The notes under the pieces are model-generated. The model was not told the origin of the DNA and made no database searches. It worked only from the letters and a program-made list of their open reading frames with translations. From Lewinellaceae bacterium (GTDB lineage Bacteria; Bacteroidota; Bacteroidia; Chitinophagales; Saprospiraceae): DNA of 64,000 nucleotides. This document shows, one piece after another, positions 24,088 through 33,093 of this stretch. The stretch is from positions 186,001-250,000 of the forward strand of contig JACJYB010000002.1 of assembly GCA_020636355.1 (NCBI GenBank), in the 5' to 3' direction. The translations under genes and the position numbers were made by a program. Numbering within the stretch: position 1 is the first letter of the stretch; every line of letters starts with the position of its first letter.

Positions 24088-24561
24088 ATGGCGCGCAAGT
24101 TACATATTCCTTTATGGATTGCGGTATTCACCTGGGGATGTCAATCCGAGCCGGAAGCAGCCTTTCAATCGAATTACACGGGGCCCCTGGCAACCATTGG
24201 AATTCCACAGGATGTACAAGGGCATATCCTGACCAATGCTATGGCAAATATCCGGTTTGCCACAGATACTATTGACATTGACACCATTCATGAGGGCATG
24301 CGAATGACCATCCCGGTTGATTTTGAGAATACGGGCACCCAGCCACTGGTCATTTCAGATGTCCGGTCCCACTGCGGTTGTACCGGAATTGAGTGGCCCA
24401 AGGAACCCATTGAGCCAGGAGAACATGGCTCACTCCGACTGGTATTCAACTCGGAAGGACAACGTTATTCTCAAAATAAAACTATTTTTGTCACGATGAA
24501 CGGCATTCCGAATATTCGGAATATCTTCCTCAAAGGATACGTAGAACCAAGTCAACAATAA
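24088..24561 (+). CDS. DUF1573 lipoprotein
   Basis: A 157-residue protein starting at ATG 24088. A short signal peptide ends in the lipobox AVFTWGC, so it should be an outer-membrane or periplasmic lipoprotein. The body matches the DUF1573 beta-sandwich family: GMRMTIPVDFENTGTQPLVI, then SDVRSHCGCTGIEWPKEPI with the conserved CGCT, then EPGEHGSLRLVFNSEGQ. The family is abundant in Bacteroidota; its biochemical role is not established. It lies 6 bp before yajC, with which it is probably co-transcribed. Confidence 0.88.
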   Translation: MARKLHIPLWIAVFTWGCQSEPEAAFQSNYTGPLATIGIPQDVQGHILTNAMANIRFATDTIDIDTIHEGMRMTIPVDFENTGTQPLVISDVRSHCGCTGIEWPKEPIEPGEHGSLRLVFNSEGQRYSQNKTIFVTMNGIPNIRNIFLKGYVEPSQQ

Positions 24562-24567
24562 CCATAT

Positions 24568-24915
24568 ATGAATCCAATCTTAGTTATTTTGCTTCAGGCT
24601 GCCGGTAGCCCGAGCATCTTCGGAAGCCTTTTTCCATTACTCCTCATTTTTGTTGTTCTGTATTTCTTCATGATCCGGCCCCAGGCAAAAAAGCAAAAGG
24701 AACAGAATAAATTCATCGGTGGTCTTGAAAAAGGCAGTGAGGTGGTCACCAATGCCGGAATCATCGGTCGAATTAATAAAATTGAAGGTGAGGTTGTGAC
24801 CCTGCAGATCGATCAGAAGACCTTCATCCGAATTTTGAAGGTTGCTTTATCCAAAGAAATGACCGACAGTTATCTTAGCCGCAATGCTTCCAAAGAAGAG
24901 AATAGTTCGGAGTGA
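24568..24915 (+). CDS. yajC: Preprotein translocase accessory subunit YajC
   Basis: A 115-residue protein with a single N-terminal membrane helix (about 17-38, FPLLLIFVVLYFFMIRPQAK) followed by the diagnostic RPQAKKQKEQNKFI and GLEKGSEVVTNAGIIGRI of YajC. It associates with SecDF and YidC at the Sec translocon in the cytoplasmic membrane. The length is normal. Its 3' end overlaps the YbbR-like gene by 32 bp in another frame, which implies coupled translation. Confidence 0.95.
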   Translation: MNPILVILLQAAGSPSIFGSLFPLLLIFVVLYFFMIRPQAKKQKEQNKFIGGLEKGSEVVTNAGIIGRINKIEGEVVTLQIDQKTFIRILKVALSKEMTDSYLSRNASKEENSSE

Positions 24916-25837
24916 TTTCTGGCGTTCAGACCGCTTCATCTTCATTGTCTTTGTTGCCATCGCACTCTTATGGTGGCTATTAATCAGTCTAAATCGCACG
25001 GCTGAAAAGACCGTGGACCTGCGACTTGAATATCAGGTTCCGGTAGGCTTTCTAAGCGACCAATCCAACCCTACGCACATCCCGGTCACGATTCGGGGAG
25101 AAGGCTGGGATCTTATTCGCAATGTACACCGGTTATTGCCCGGATCTCTGGAGGTTAACCTCAAAGCTGTGGAAAACCAGTTCCTGACCAAAGCAGATCT
25201 GGCATACATGCTGAATAATCAATTTAATCCGGGATCTCCGGGTATTCACTTCGATATTCAGGATGAAGGCATCCGCGTTTTCCTGGTACCCGCTTCTACC
25301 AGACTTATTCCCCTTTCCATGCCAAAGTCCCTGCATGTTCCCGCTTCGACACAATTGGCCGGCAGGATTCAGTTGGAACCAGACAGTATCCTGATATCCG
25401 GACCCATATCCATCCTGGACACGATCCAGCGCTGGCCCTTACACCTTGAAGATGCCATTAACCAGCCGGGACCATTCTTATTGACCGGCAAGCCCTATAG
25501 TTCGGTATACGCGAACGTTTCTGTCCAGCCGATCCAGGTAACTGTCAGAGGGAGAACAGATGTTTTTACGGAGAAAAAACTCAGAGTTCCTATAGCTTCC
25601 TATTTTCAGGACTCAACCAATCAAATGTTCATTCAACCAAAGGAAATCGAAGTGTGGTGCCGTGTGGCTTCCTACTTTTACAATGATCTTTCACCAAAAC
25701 AACTCCAGATCCGACTGATCACAGAGACTAACTCTCCCAGAGTCGGTTTGGAAATCAAGTCGGCAAATGATGCTTTTAAAGTCCTGTATTTTTACCCGAA
25801 ATTCGTTTACCGCTATCAGTTGGTAGATCGTACCTGA
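24884..25837 (+). CDS. YbbR-like domain protein
   Basis: A 317-residue protein with one N-terminal membrane helix (FIFIVFVAIALLWWLLISLN) and an extracytoplasmic region of YbbR-like beta repeats (VPVGFLSDQSNPTHIPVTIRG; VSVQPIQVTVRG). In Firmicutes the related CdaR regulates the diadenylate cyclase CdaA. Here no cdaA is adjacent, so a c-di-AMP role is only a possibility. The start ATG lies inside yajC (32-bp overlap), as expected for a tightly coupled pair. It is convergent with the NamZ gene at 11 bp. Confidence 0.85.
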   Translation: MLPKKRIVRSDFWRSDRFIFIVFVAIALLWWLLISLNRTAEKTVDLRLEYQVPVGFLSDQSNPTHIPVTIRGEGWDLIRNVHRLLPGSLEVNLKAVENQFLTKADLAYMLNNQFNPGSPGIHFDIQDEGIRVFLVPASTRLIPLSMPKSLHVPASTQLAGRIQLEPDSILISGPISILDTIQRWPLHLEDAINQPGPFLLTGKPYSSVYANVSVQPIQVTVRGRTDVFTEKKLRVPIASYFQDSTNQMFIQPKEIEVWCRVASYFYNDLSPKQLQIRLITETNSPRVGLEIKSANDAFKVLYFYPKFVYRYQLVDRT

Positions 25838-25848
25838 AGGTATCCCGG

Positions 25849-27087
25849 TTATTCAAAATCAGTATACAAGAGATATTTTTTACGGATCTTTTTAAATTGC
25901 TCCAGCGGATCTGTCCAGGTCGCATGAATGGCATCGTAGGTCATGCCTGATTCGATTTGCTTGCGCAGTACATCCGTCCCAGCGAGCCGGTCGAATGATT
26001 TTTCAATAAAAAAATTGTGATCTTTTAACTGGCTGTAGGCCTCGACCAGATAGGAAAGGTCGACTTTTCTCCACCGGCGGATATCATCTTCATTGATCGT
26101 TGTAAAATCGACGCCATGGCATAATTCTCCTTCCAGTTTCGGTTTATGAGCTCCGGGTTTCGGTTCCGGTGTAAATGAAAAATCACCTTTAAAATCCGGA
26201 TTGCCCAGCACCTGAAACTGCTTATCCGTACCTCGCCCTATACTCATAATGGTTCCTTCAAATAAACAAAGCGATGGATACAATAGCACCGCTCTGAGAT
26301 TGGGCAAATTGGGTGATGGTTTCACAGGGAGCACATATTTTGTCTGATGATCGTATTGCAAGCAAGGGATCACCGTCAGTTCACAATGCACTCCGTTACT
26401 CAACCACCCTTCTCCATTGATCATCTGTGCATATTCACCGATTGTCATACCATGTACAATGGGTACCGGATGCATCCCTACAAATGAATGATAGGCCGTA
26501 TCCAATACATTTCCATCGACGTAGTGACCGTTTGGATTTGGACGGTCCAGTACAATGACAGGCTTTCCAGTTTCAGCTGCCGTTTCCATCACATAATGTA
26601 GGGTACTTACGTAGGTATAAAAACGAACGCCAACATCCTGAATATCAAAAATTAAGATATCAACCGGGGCAAAATCATCCGCAGAAGGTTTTCGTTTGTC
26701 TCCGTAAAGAGACACAATGGGTATTCCGGTTCGTTCATCCTTTCCGCTGGCAATATGATCGCCTGCATCCGCTTCTCCGCGAAATCCATGTTCAGGCGTA
26801 TAAATTGCCGCGACTTTGACATCCATTTCCAGGAGTGTGTCCAGCAAATGTTTACCCATGACCAGCGATGATTGATTGACCACTAACCCCACTTTTTTAT
26901 CTTTCAATAGCGGTAAATACATGCGAATTCGCTCCGCCCCGGTGATCACGCCTTCAAAATGCTCGGATAAATAATCTTCCTGAACAACCTCATTATTCGC
27001 ACCATTCGCCTGGTTACAGGAGGTGTTCATATAATAAATCATTGTAATAATTGCGAGCAACCAGGAATAACGTATCTTCAAATTCAT
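25849..27087 (-). CDS. Exo-beta-N-acetylmuramidase NamZ family (DUF1343) lipoprotein
   Basis: A 412-residue protein when started at ATG 27087; longer starts are possible. The signal peptide (KIRYSWLLAIITMIYYMNTSC) ends in a lipobox-like NTSC. The conserved DUF1343 body follows: KKVGLVVNQSSLV, YTPEHGFRGEADAG, DILIFDIQDVGVRFYTYVST and PVIVLDRPNPNG. Characterised NamZ enzymes release N-acetylmuramic acid from peptidoglycan fragments, so a role in cell-wall recycling at the envelope is likely. The start codon overlaps that of the divergent exonuclease gene within a single CATG (27085-27088). It is convergent with the ybbR-like gene. Confidence 0.9.
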   Translation of the reverse strand: MNLKIRYSWLLAIITMIYYMNTSCNQANGANNEVVQEDYLSEHFEGVITGAERIRMYLPLLKDKKVGLVVNQSSLVMGKHLLDTLLEMDVKVAAIYTPEHGFRGEADAGDHIASGKDERTGIPIVSLYGDKRKPSADDFAPVDILIFDIQDVGVRFYTYVSTLHYVMETAAETGKPVIVLDRPNPNGHYVDGNVLDTAYHSFVGMHPVPIVHGMTIGEYAQMINGEGWLSNGVHCELTVIPCLQYDHQTKYVLPVKPSPNLPNLRAVLLYPSLCLFEGTIMSIGRGTDKQFQVLGNPDFKGDFSFTPEPKPGAHKPKLEGELCHGVDFTTINEDDIRRWRKVDLSYLVEAYSQLKDHNFFIEKSFDRLAGTDVLRKQIESGMTYDAIHATWTDPLEQFKKIRKKYLLYTDFE

Positions 27088-28495
27088 GTCTAAGAAATTT
27101 GCGGTCATAGATATTGAAACAACCGGTGGACTCGTCAAAAGAGACCGCATCATTGAAATTGCCATCATCCTGATGGAAGATGACAGAATCGTAGATCAAT
27201 ACAGCTCACTCATCAACCCTGGCCGTTCCATTCCGTATAATATCACACAAATAACGGGAATCGATGATGAAATGGTGGCGGGAGCCCCTTATTTTTTTGA
27301 AGTAGCCCGGGATATTGTGGAGTGGACAGAAGGACATGTTTTTGTTGCACAGAATGTCCGGTTTGATTACGGTTTTATCCGGCGTGAGTTTGAACAATTA
27401 GGTTACACTTACACCCGCAGACAGTTGTGTACATCCAGGTTGTCCAGAAGGCTTATGCCTGAGCTCAAACATTATGGTCTCGATAAACTGACCAGCCATT
27501 TTGGCATCGAAATCAAGAATCGTCATCGTGCCTTTGATGATGCTTATGCGACAGCTGAGTTACTGAGCCGTTTATTACAAATGCAGGAAAGCGGAACAAA
27601 GATCCAACAACTGGTCAACCAGGGCATCAAGGAATCTAAATTACCTCCGGGTATTACCCTGGACCGCCTGCATGAATTACCTGAAGCCTGTGGCGTTTAC
27701 TACCTGCATGATGCCGAGGGAGCCCTCGTTTACATTGGTAAAAGCATCAATATCCAAAAAAGACTCTTTGAGCACTTTGCGGAGATCAGCAACAAAGGAA
27801 CCCAAATGGAGCAGTATGTCAGGGACTTTTCTTACACCATCACCGGCAGTGAATTGATTGCCCTGATCCTTGAGGCAAATGAAATAAAGACCCATAATCC
27901 TGTCATAAACCGTGCGCAACGTGCCAAACCACGAAATTTCACTGTGATTACCAGTTTTGACCAACTTGGTTATCAACACATAGGCATCCAGAAAGTTAAA
28001 GACGGTGAGGAAACCGCCATCCGAAAATATTTTACGGTCCGGCAGCATGGTACGCAGTTCCTAAAACATTTAGCCGATCTCCACCAGTTGTGCTATTCCA
28101 AATTAGGCCTGGAGAAAGGGAGTGGCCCATGTTTTGCCTACAACATTGGAAAATGCCTGGGCGCATGTGTAGGCGAAGAATCGGCGGAATCTTATAACAT
28201 AAGGGCTGCTCTTGCTTTGGATACGCTGTTTGTCCCTGTCTCCGGTCACTTTCTGCTGATAGATCCGGGACGCACCAGCGATGAATACAGCTATGTTTAT
28301 GTCCGTGACGGCGAGGTGACCGGCTATGGTTGGTGCGATAAGTCCTTGCCCATCTCTGATGTGGAAAGTGTGTTAGAAGGAATGAAGCCGGTTACTTCCC
28401 GGCCAGAGCTTCAGTCCTTCCTGGTTCAGTATCTGGAGAAACGCAAATATGAAAAGAAAATTGACCTCCCAGTTTGGACCGGAATGGCTACCTGA
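27086..28495 (+). CDS. DnaQ-like 3'-5' exonuclease fused to a GIY-YIG (UvrC/Cho-like) nuclease
   Basis: A 469-residue two-domain protein. Residues 1-165 are a DEDDh exonuclease: AVIDIETTGG (DxE), QNVRFDYGFIRREF and HRAFDDAYAT with the catalytic His-Asp. Residues 195-275 are a GIY-YIG domain: ELPEACGVYYLHD, LVYIGKSINIQKRLFEHF and a later LILEANEIKTHNP with the metal-binding Glu. A C-terminal region with GPCFAYNIGKCLGACVGEE resembles UvrC. Such DnaQ-UvrC chimeras occur in several phyla and are thought to act in DNA repair or proofreading. The start is fixed by the catalytic motif five residues in. It overlaps pyrF by 8 bp at its 3' end. Confidence 0.92.
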   Translation: MSKKFAVIDIETTGGLVKRDRIIEIAIILMEDDRIVDQYSSLINPGRSIPYNITQITGIDDEMVAGAPYFFEVARDIVEWTEGHVFVAQNVRFDYGFIRREFEQLGYTYTRRQLCTSRLSRRLMPELKHYGLDKLTSHFGIEIKNRHRAFDDAYATAELLSRLLQMQESGTKIQQLVNQGIKESKLPPGITLDRLHELPEACGVYYLHDAEGALVYIGKSINIQKRLFEHFAEISNKGTQMEQYVRDFSYTITGSELIALILEANEIKTHNPVINRAQRAKPRNFTVITSFDQLGYQHIGIQKVKDGEETAIRKYFTVRQHGTQFLKHLADLHQLCYSKLGLEKGSGPCFAYNIGKCLGACVGEESAESYNIRAALALDTLFVPVSGHFLLIDPGRTSDEYSYVYVRDGEVTGYGWCDKSLPISDVESVLEGMKPVTSRPELQSFLVQYLEKRKYEKKIDLPVWTGMAT

Positions 28496-29294
28496 TGTAA
28501 GGGGCCATGTGCTGTTGCAGCCGTAATGCTTCCTTGCGTGCTGCCGGTATAGCATCCTCTCCCTGACCGGCAAACAAAATTCCACGGGACGAGTTAACCA
28601 ATAATCCTCCGGTACCGGTTACGCCATGGTGCATTACCTCATCCAAATTCCCTCCTTGAGCGCCAACTCCTGGAACCAATAAAAAATGATCAGGGACAAA
28701 TTTTCTTACGGTCTCCAGATATTCCGGATGGGTTGCTCCCACGACGTACATGATCTGAGAGTCGGTCCCCCATTTGGAGGTCGTATTTAAAACCTCTTCA
28801 AATAGCCGCAATCCTGATTTCATCTCTAAAAACTGGAAGTTCTTACTTCCTTCGTTTGAGGTAACCGCCAGGATGATGATCCACTTTCCAGAAAATTCCA
28901 GGAATGGTTTGACCGAGTCAATACCCATGTAAGGAGCAACCGTTATTGCATCAAATTTCAGCTGTTCAAAAAATGCCTTGGCATACATCGTTGACGTATT
29001 CCCGATATCTCCGCGTTTAGCATCCGCGATTTTCAGGCAGTGGTCGGGAATGTCCAGCAAGGTCTCCTCCATGGCATCCCAACCCCGGGCACCCCTGGTT
29101 TCATAGAATGCAGTATTCAGCTTATATGCAACCGCAATATCCTTGGTCGCATTAATTATCGCTTTATTAAACTCAATTTGGGGATGCGTGGTTAGCTTGT
29201 AAAATTCAGGCATTTTGGATTCGTCCGAGTCCAACCCTACGCACAGCATGGAAGACTTTAGTTTGATTTGCTTCCACAGAGCGACTTTATCCAT
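28488..29294 (-). CDS. pyrF: Orotidine 5'-phosphate decarboxylase (type 2)
   Basis: A 268-residue enzyme that decarboxylates OMP to UMP, the last step of pyrimidine synthesis. LCVGLDSDESKMP opens the barrel. VAYKLNTAFYE supplies the substrate lysine. IADAKRGDIGNTSTMYAKAFF is the DxKxxD catalytic motif of the longer type 2 group. VPGVGAQGGN and LVNSSRGILFAG form the phosphate loop. The length is normal for this group. It is convergent with the exonuclease gene and lies downstream of nifU at 62 bp. Confidence 0.96.
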   Translation of the reverse strand: MDKVALWKQIKLKSSMLCVGLDSDESKMPEFYKLTTHPQIEFNKAIINATKDIAVAYKLNTAFYETRGARGWDAMEETLLDIPDHCLKIADAKRGDIGNTSTMYAKAFFEQLKFDAITVAPYMGIDSVKPFLEFSGKWIIILAVTSNEGSKNFQFLEMKSGLRLFEEVLNTTSKWGTDSQIMYVVGATHPEYLETVRKFVPDHFLLVPGVGAQGGNLDEVMHHGVTGTGGLLVNSSRGILFAGQGEDAIPAARKEALRLQQHMAPYIR

Positions 29295-29356
29295 TGGTTA
29301 CCGGTTATTTCAATGCGATAGAAGAAAGGATGCCGATTGGCGAAAAAGAAGAAAGG

Positions 29357-29608
29357 TCAATTATTTACCGGCTCAATCCGGTTTATTTTGGGAACGAGTT
29401 TGCGAACGCTTTCTTCGATGCCGGCACGCAGTGTAAACATGGACATGGAGCAGTTTTCGCAGTTACCCAACCATTTGATTCTTAAGACATACTCTTCCGT
29501 AAGGTCAACCACTTCCACATCCCCGCCATCGACAGCAAGGTGCGGCCTGATATCATCAAGAGCAACTTCTACTTGACTTAGTAACTGAACTTTTTCCTGT
29601 TCGGACAT
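29357..29608 (-). CDS. NifU-like C-terminal domain iron-sulfur scaffold
   Basis: An 83-residue protein starting at ATG 29608. It consists only of the NifU C-terminal (Nfu) domain: VALDDIRPHLAVDGGDVEVVDL, then WLGNCENCSMSMFTLRAGIEE with the CxxC that binds a transferable [4Fe-4S] cluster. Nfu proteins hand clusters to apo-enzymes in the cytoplasm. It lies downstream of the Mrp carrier gene on the same strand, so the two may form an iron-sulfur delivery pair. They could serve the cluster-rich hydrogenase, but this is only an inference. Confidence 0.92.
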   Translation of the reverse strand: MSEQEKVQLLSQVEVALDDIRPHLAVDGGDVEVVDLTEEYVLRIKWLGNCENCSMSMFTLRAGIEESVRKLVPKINRIEPVNN

Positions 29609-29770
29609 CTGTTTTCTTCCTGTGTCAAAAATACGAAATAACTTGACCCAATTCATGTATGCCATGAAATATTGCCATCAAAGACATGTAAATCAAATGA
29701 ATATGCATGAGTCAATTACCACTTCAAATGGTGTTTCCTTTGTTTCAACCAACCTTCCTGGCTCAATCCG

Positions 29771-30862
29771 TCAACTGGTCGTTATCCGAACTACTTCCGT
29801 AGGTTTTAGCGTATCATTTCTGACCTGCAACTGTTTGATGGTCTGTTCTGCCAGATGCTTAAATGGCTCGTAGAGCAGTGGATCGCTTTGTAGAGCGGCC
29901 GGTTTTCCCCGATCGGATAATTCCTGTACAGCCTGGATCAAAGGAACCTTCCCCAATAAAGTTGATTGCGTATAATGAGCCAGACGCTCGCCGCCTCCCT
30001 TGCCAAAGAGGTAATACTTCTTATCCGGCATCTCGACGGGCGTAAACCAAGACATGTTTTCAACCACCCCGATAATGGGAACCGCTACATTATCCAACAT
30101 AAACATACTGGATGCTTTAATGGCATCAGCCACAGCTACCTGCTGCGGCGTGGTAACCATAATCGCTCCGGTAACCGGAATGGATTGAACCAGGGTAAGC
30201 TGAATGTCTCCTGTACCAGGAGGTAGATCAACGACCAGAATATCCAGGGGTGGCCACAGGCAATCCGTAATGAATTGCTTGATGATCCCTCCTAACCTTG
30301 GGCCACGCAATACGACGGCCTGCTCAGGCTCTACGATAAATCCCATACTGATAACCGGCACCCCATAAGCTTCCAGGGGTATCAATTTATGGGCACCCTG
30401 GATCACCTCGACTTTGGGCTTGGCGTGGGTAAGGTCGAGCATGGTCGGTATAGAGGGCCCGTACAAATCAGCATCAAGGATCCCTACTTTCCATCCTGCC
30501 TTGTGCAATGCGAGGGCAAGATTAACCGAAATCGTGGATTTGCCCACTCCACCTTTGCCACTAGCCACTGCAACAATATTTTTTACATGAGGCAGCGGCG
30601 AACTGGCCGTGCTGCCGGCGGCAGCCACTTCCATATGTATGTGTACCTGATAATCCGGAAATTGCTTTTCTATTTCGCTCTGAACAGCCTGATAAAGCGA
30701 CTCTTTATAGGTTGCTTGCAATGACGGCAATACCATGGTGCACTGTACATACTGACCGCGAATATTGATGTCTTTGATCCGCCCGCTGGCAATTAAGTCC
30801 TGACCAGTCTCCGGATCTCTTAAATTGGCCAACGCTTTCTTAACATCTGCAATTTCAATCAT
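29771..30862 (-). CDS. Mrp/NBP35-family iron-sulfur carrier ATPase (DUF59-ParA)
   Basis: A 363-residue protein with an N-terminal MIP18/DUF59 domain (residues 1-95, DVKKALANLRDPETGQDLI) and a deviant Walker A P-loop ATPase (VASGKGGVGKSTISVNLALAL). GILDADLYGPSIPTML and DILVVDLPPGTGDIQLTL are the switch and Walker B regions. It is a cytosolic carrier of [4Fe-4S] clusters. The C-terminal CxxC of some Mrp proteins is absent: the segment reads VPIIGVVENMSWFTPVEMPD. It precedes nifU by 162 bp. Confidence 0.93.
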   Translation of the reverse strand: MIEIADVKKALANLRDPETGQDLIASGRIKDINIRGQYVQCTMVLPSLQATYKESLYQAVQSEIEKQFPDYQVHIHMEVAAAGSTASSPLPHVKNIVAVASGKGGVGKSTISVNLALALHKAGWKVGILDADLYGPSIPTMLDLTHAKPKVEVIQGAHKLIPLEAYGVPVISMGFIVEPEQAVVLRGPRLGGIIKQFITDCLWPPLDILVVDLPPGTGDIQLTLVQSIPVTGAIMVTTPQQVAVADAIKASSMFMLDNVAVPIIGVVENMSWFTPVEMPDKKYYLFGKGGGERLAHYTQSTLLGKVPLIQAVQELSDRGKPAALQSDPLLYEPFKHLAEQTIKQLQVRNDTLKPTEVVRITTS

Positions 30863-31018
30863 GATTCACCTATTTACTGCCATAAGAATACCTAAAATGG
30901 GCAATTTGTTTTCATTCTGATGCAAAGATTGGGCGGTAAATTGGAAAATATTGCACTTACTGGTTTCTCTGACATGTTAACTGTGATAACCAACCCACAG
31001 GATAAAGTACCGCCGGGA

Positions 31019-31049
31019 TTGAAATATGCTGATCAGAATGATATTTTTG
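31019..31049 (+). promoter_or_regulatory. Bacteroidota promoter for the ribF fusion gene
   Basis: TTG (31019-31021), a 20-bp gap and TATTTTTG (31042-31049) match the TTTG-N19-21-TANNTTTG pattern. The ATG is at 31072, giving a short leader. Confidence 0.55.
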
Positions 31050-31071
31050 TGACCGAATCAGGATTAGGGTT

Positions 31072-33093
31072 ATGAAAATATACCGGGACCTTGCGTCCCT
31101 ACCTGCTCTTAACAACACGGTCATCACCATTGGATCGTTTGACGGGGTCCATCGTGGTCACCAACGCCTGATCCGTCAAGTCAAGCGATTAGCAAAAGCT
31201 ATCGGGGGTGAAAGTGTCATCATTACGTTCCATCCACATCCGCGTAAAATTGTCTATCCACAGGATAAGGAGTTGGAAATTCTGACCACACTTGAGGAGA
31301 AAATTTTACTCATTGAAGCCTTTGGTGTAGATCATTTGGTGATCATACCATTCACCGTTGAGTTTTCACAGCTACACCCTCGGGAATATATCGAGAAATT
31401 TCTAATTGGCACCTTCCATCCCAGATACATCGTTATCGGATACGACCACCGCTTTGGCCTTAACCGGGAAGGTAACATCACCCTCCTGAAAGAATATGAA
31501 GAAGAGGGCACGTGTGAGATCATTGAGATCGATAAGCAGGCTGTAGAAGAAATCGTTATCAGCTCAACCAAGATCCGCAATGCACTGAATAATGGACAGG
31601 TTGAGTTGGCAAACCGGCTACTTCATCATCATTATTTGCTGAGCGGAACCATCGTTCACGGTGAAAAAATTGGTACGACCATTGGCTACCCTACCGCCAA
31701 CATTCAACTGCTCGAACGGGAAAAGTTAATTCCTCGAGATGGTGTTTATGCCGCAAAGGTCACCGTTGATGAGGTCACCTACGATGCAATGCTTTATATA
31801 GGCAGGCGTCCGGTGTTAAAGGGGCAGAGTAAGCGGGTCATTGAAGCCCATATTTTCGATTTTAATGAAGTGATCTATGGCCTTCCGATTCGGGTAGAGG
31901 TCATTAAACACATCCGTGACGAAATGAGCTTCGATCAAATCGATGATCTGAAGATTCAATTGATGGAAGATGAAATCGAAACCAGGAAATTCCTTGCTGG
32001 TTACGTTTCCCCCTATGATGCAATTCATCAGGATCAAACTGCTGTGGTCATTCTGAATTACAATGGCTTACAACACCTCCGGGAGTTTTTACCCTCGGTT
32101 GTCAGTCATACAGCTTCCCACATCCCGATTTACATTATTGACAATAGCTCTTCAGACGATTCATTGGCCTGGGTCCAAAAGAGATATCCGTATCTGCAGG
32201 TGATCAAGCTGAATAAAAATTATGGATTTGCGGAAGGTTACAACAGAGGCCTTGCTCAGGTAGATGCCCGGTATTATATCCTGCTAAATAGTGATGTGGA
32301 AGTCTCTCCCTATTGGGCGACCAAACTCATTGAGGTGATGGATAATCAACCTGAGGTAGTTGCCGTGCAGCCCAAAATATTGTCCTATCGCAACAAGACG
32401 GAATTCGAATACGCCGGTGCCGCCGGAGGCTGGATGGATGCCACCTGCTATCCATTTTGTATGGGTCGCTTCTTGAATGAGATCGAGCGGGATGAACAAC
32501 AGTACAATACCAGGACAGAACTGGCCTGGGCGAGTGGCGCAGCGATGGCTATCCGAGCTGATATTTACCACAATCTGGGCGGTTTTGATGGGGACTATTT
32601 TGCGCATCATGAAGAAATAGACCTGTGCTGGAGGATTCGCAGAGCCGGGTTCAGCATCGTCAGCGCGCCCAATATTCCGGTTTACCATCTGGGTGGTGGC
32701 ACACTCGGGTACCAATCCCCCCGGAAAGTGTACCTCAACTTTAGAAATAACCTGGCCACCTGTTTTAAAAACAAACCCTGGCTTCAACTCCTGTGGATAT
32801 TCCCCGTCCGGTTAATCCTGGATTTTGCAGCAGCAGCCCATTATCTGACTCAAAAGCGGTTCGATTTTGCCCTCCAGGTATTTCACGCTTATGGATCGTT
32901 TATAATACGGCTACCAAAATGGCTTGAGAAGCGCAAACAGTACAACCGGAAGATCAATCAATACCGGCCAATAAATCCCAAAGAAGGCTTCTATCGCGGA
33001 TCAATCATCTGGGATTATTATGTGCGTGGGCTTCGTTCATTTACCCAAATCAATACACAGAACTCTACATCCCTGCATGAAGAACGCGCCTGA
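31072..33093 (+). CDS. Fusion of RibF (riboflavin kinase/FAD synthetase) and a family 2 glycosyltransferase
   Basis: A 673-residue single frame. Residues 1-312 are a complete RibF: GSFDGVHRGHQRLI with the adenylyltransferase HxGH-type motif, then the riboflavin kinase signature KIGTTIGYPTANIQL and DGVYAAKV. It would convert riboflavin to FMN and FAD. Residues 322-610 are a GT-A glycosyltransferase: AVVILNYNGLQHL, IIDNSSSDDS, LLNSDVEVSPYW with the metal-binding acidic motif, and HHEEIDLCWRIRRAGF, as in rhamnosyltransferase-like family 2 enzymes. The junction, about residues 310-322 (near base 32017), is a short segment with no stop. Fusing these unrelated activities is unusual. Its 3' end overlaps the pseudouridine synthase gene by 17 bp. 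Confidence 0.93.
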   Translation: MKIYRDLASLPALNNTVITIGSFDGVHRGHQRLIRQVKRLAKAIGGESVIITFHPHPRKIVYPQDKELEILTTLEEKILLIEAFGVDHLVIIPFTVEFSQLHPREYIEKFLIGTFHPRYIVIGYDHRFGLNREGNITLLKEYEEEGTCEIIEIDKQAVEEIVISSTKIRNALNNGQVELANRLLHHHYLLSGTIVHGEKIGTTIGYPTANIQLLEREKLIPRDGVYAAKVTVDEVTYDAMLYIGRRPVLKGQSKRVIEAHIFDFNEVIYGLPIRVEVIKHIRDEMSFDQIDDLKIQLMEDEIETRKFLAGYVSPYDAIHQDQTAVVILNYNGLQHLREFLPSVVSHTASHIPIYIIDNSSSDDSLAWVQKRYPYLQVIKLNKNYGFAEGYNRGLAQVDARYYILLNSDVEVSPYWATKLIEVMDNQPEVVAVQPKILSYRNKTEFEYAGAAGGWMDATCYPFCMGRFLNEIERDEQQYNTRTELAWASGAAMAIRADIYHNLGGFDGDYFAHHEEIDLCWRIRRAGFSIVSAPNIPVYHLGGGTLGYQSPRKVYLNFRNNLATCFKNKPWLQLLWIFPVRLILDFAAAAHYLTQKRFDFALQVFHAYGSFIIRLPKWLEKRKQYNRKINQYRPINPKEGFYRGSIIWDYYVRGLRSFTQINTQNSTSLHEERA

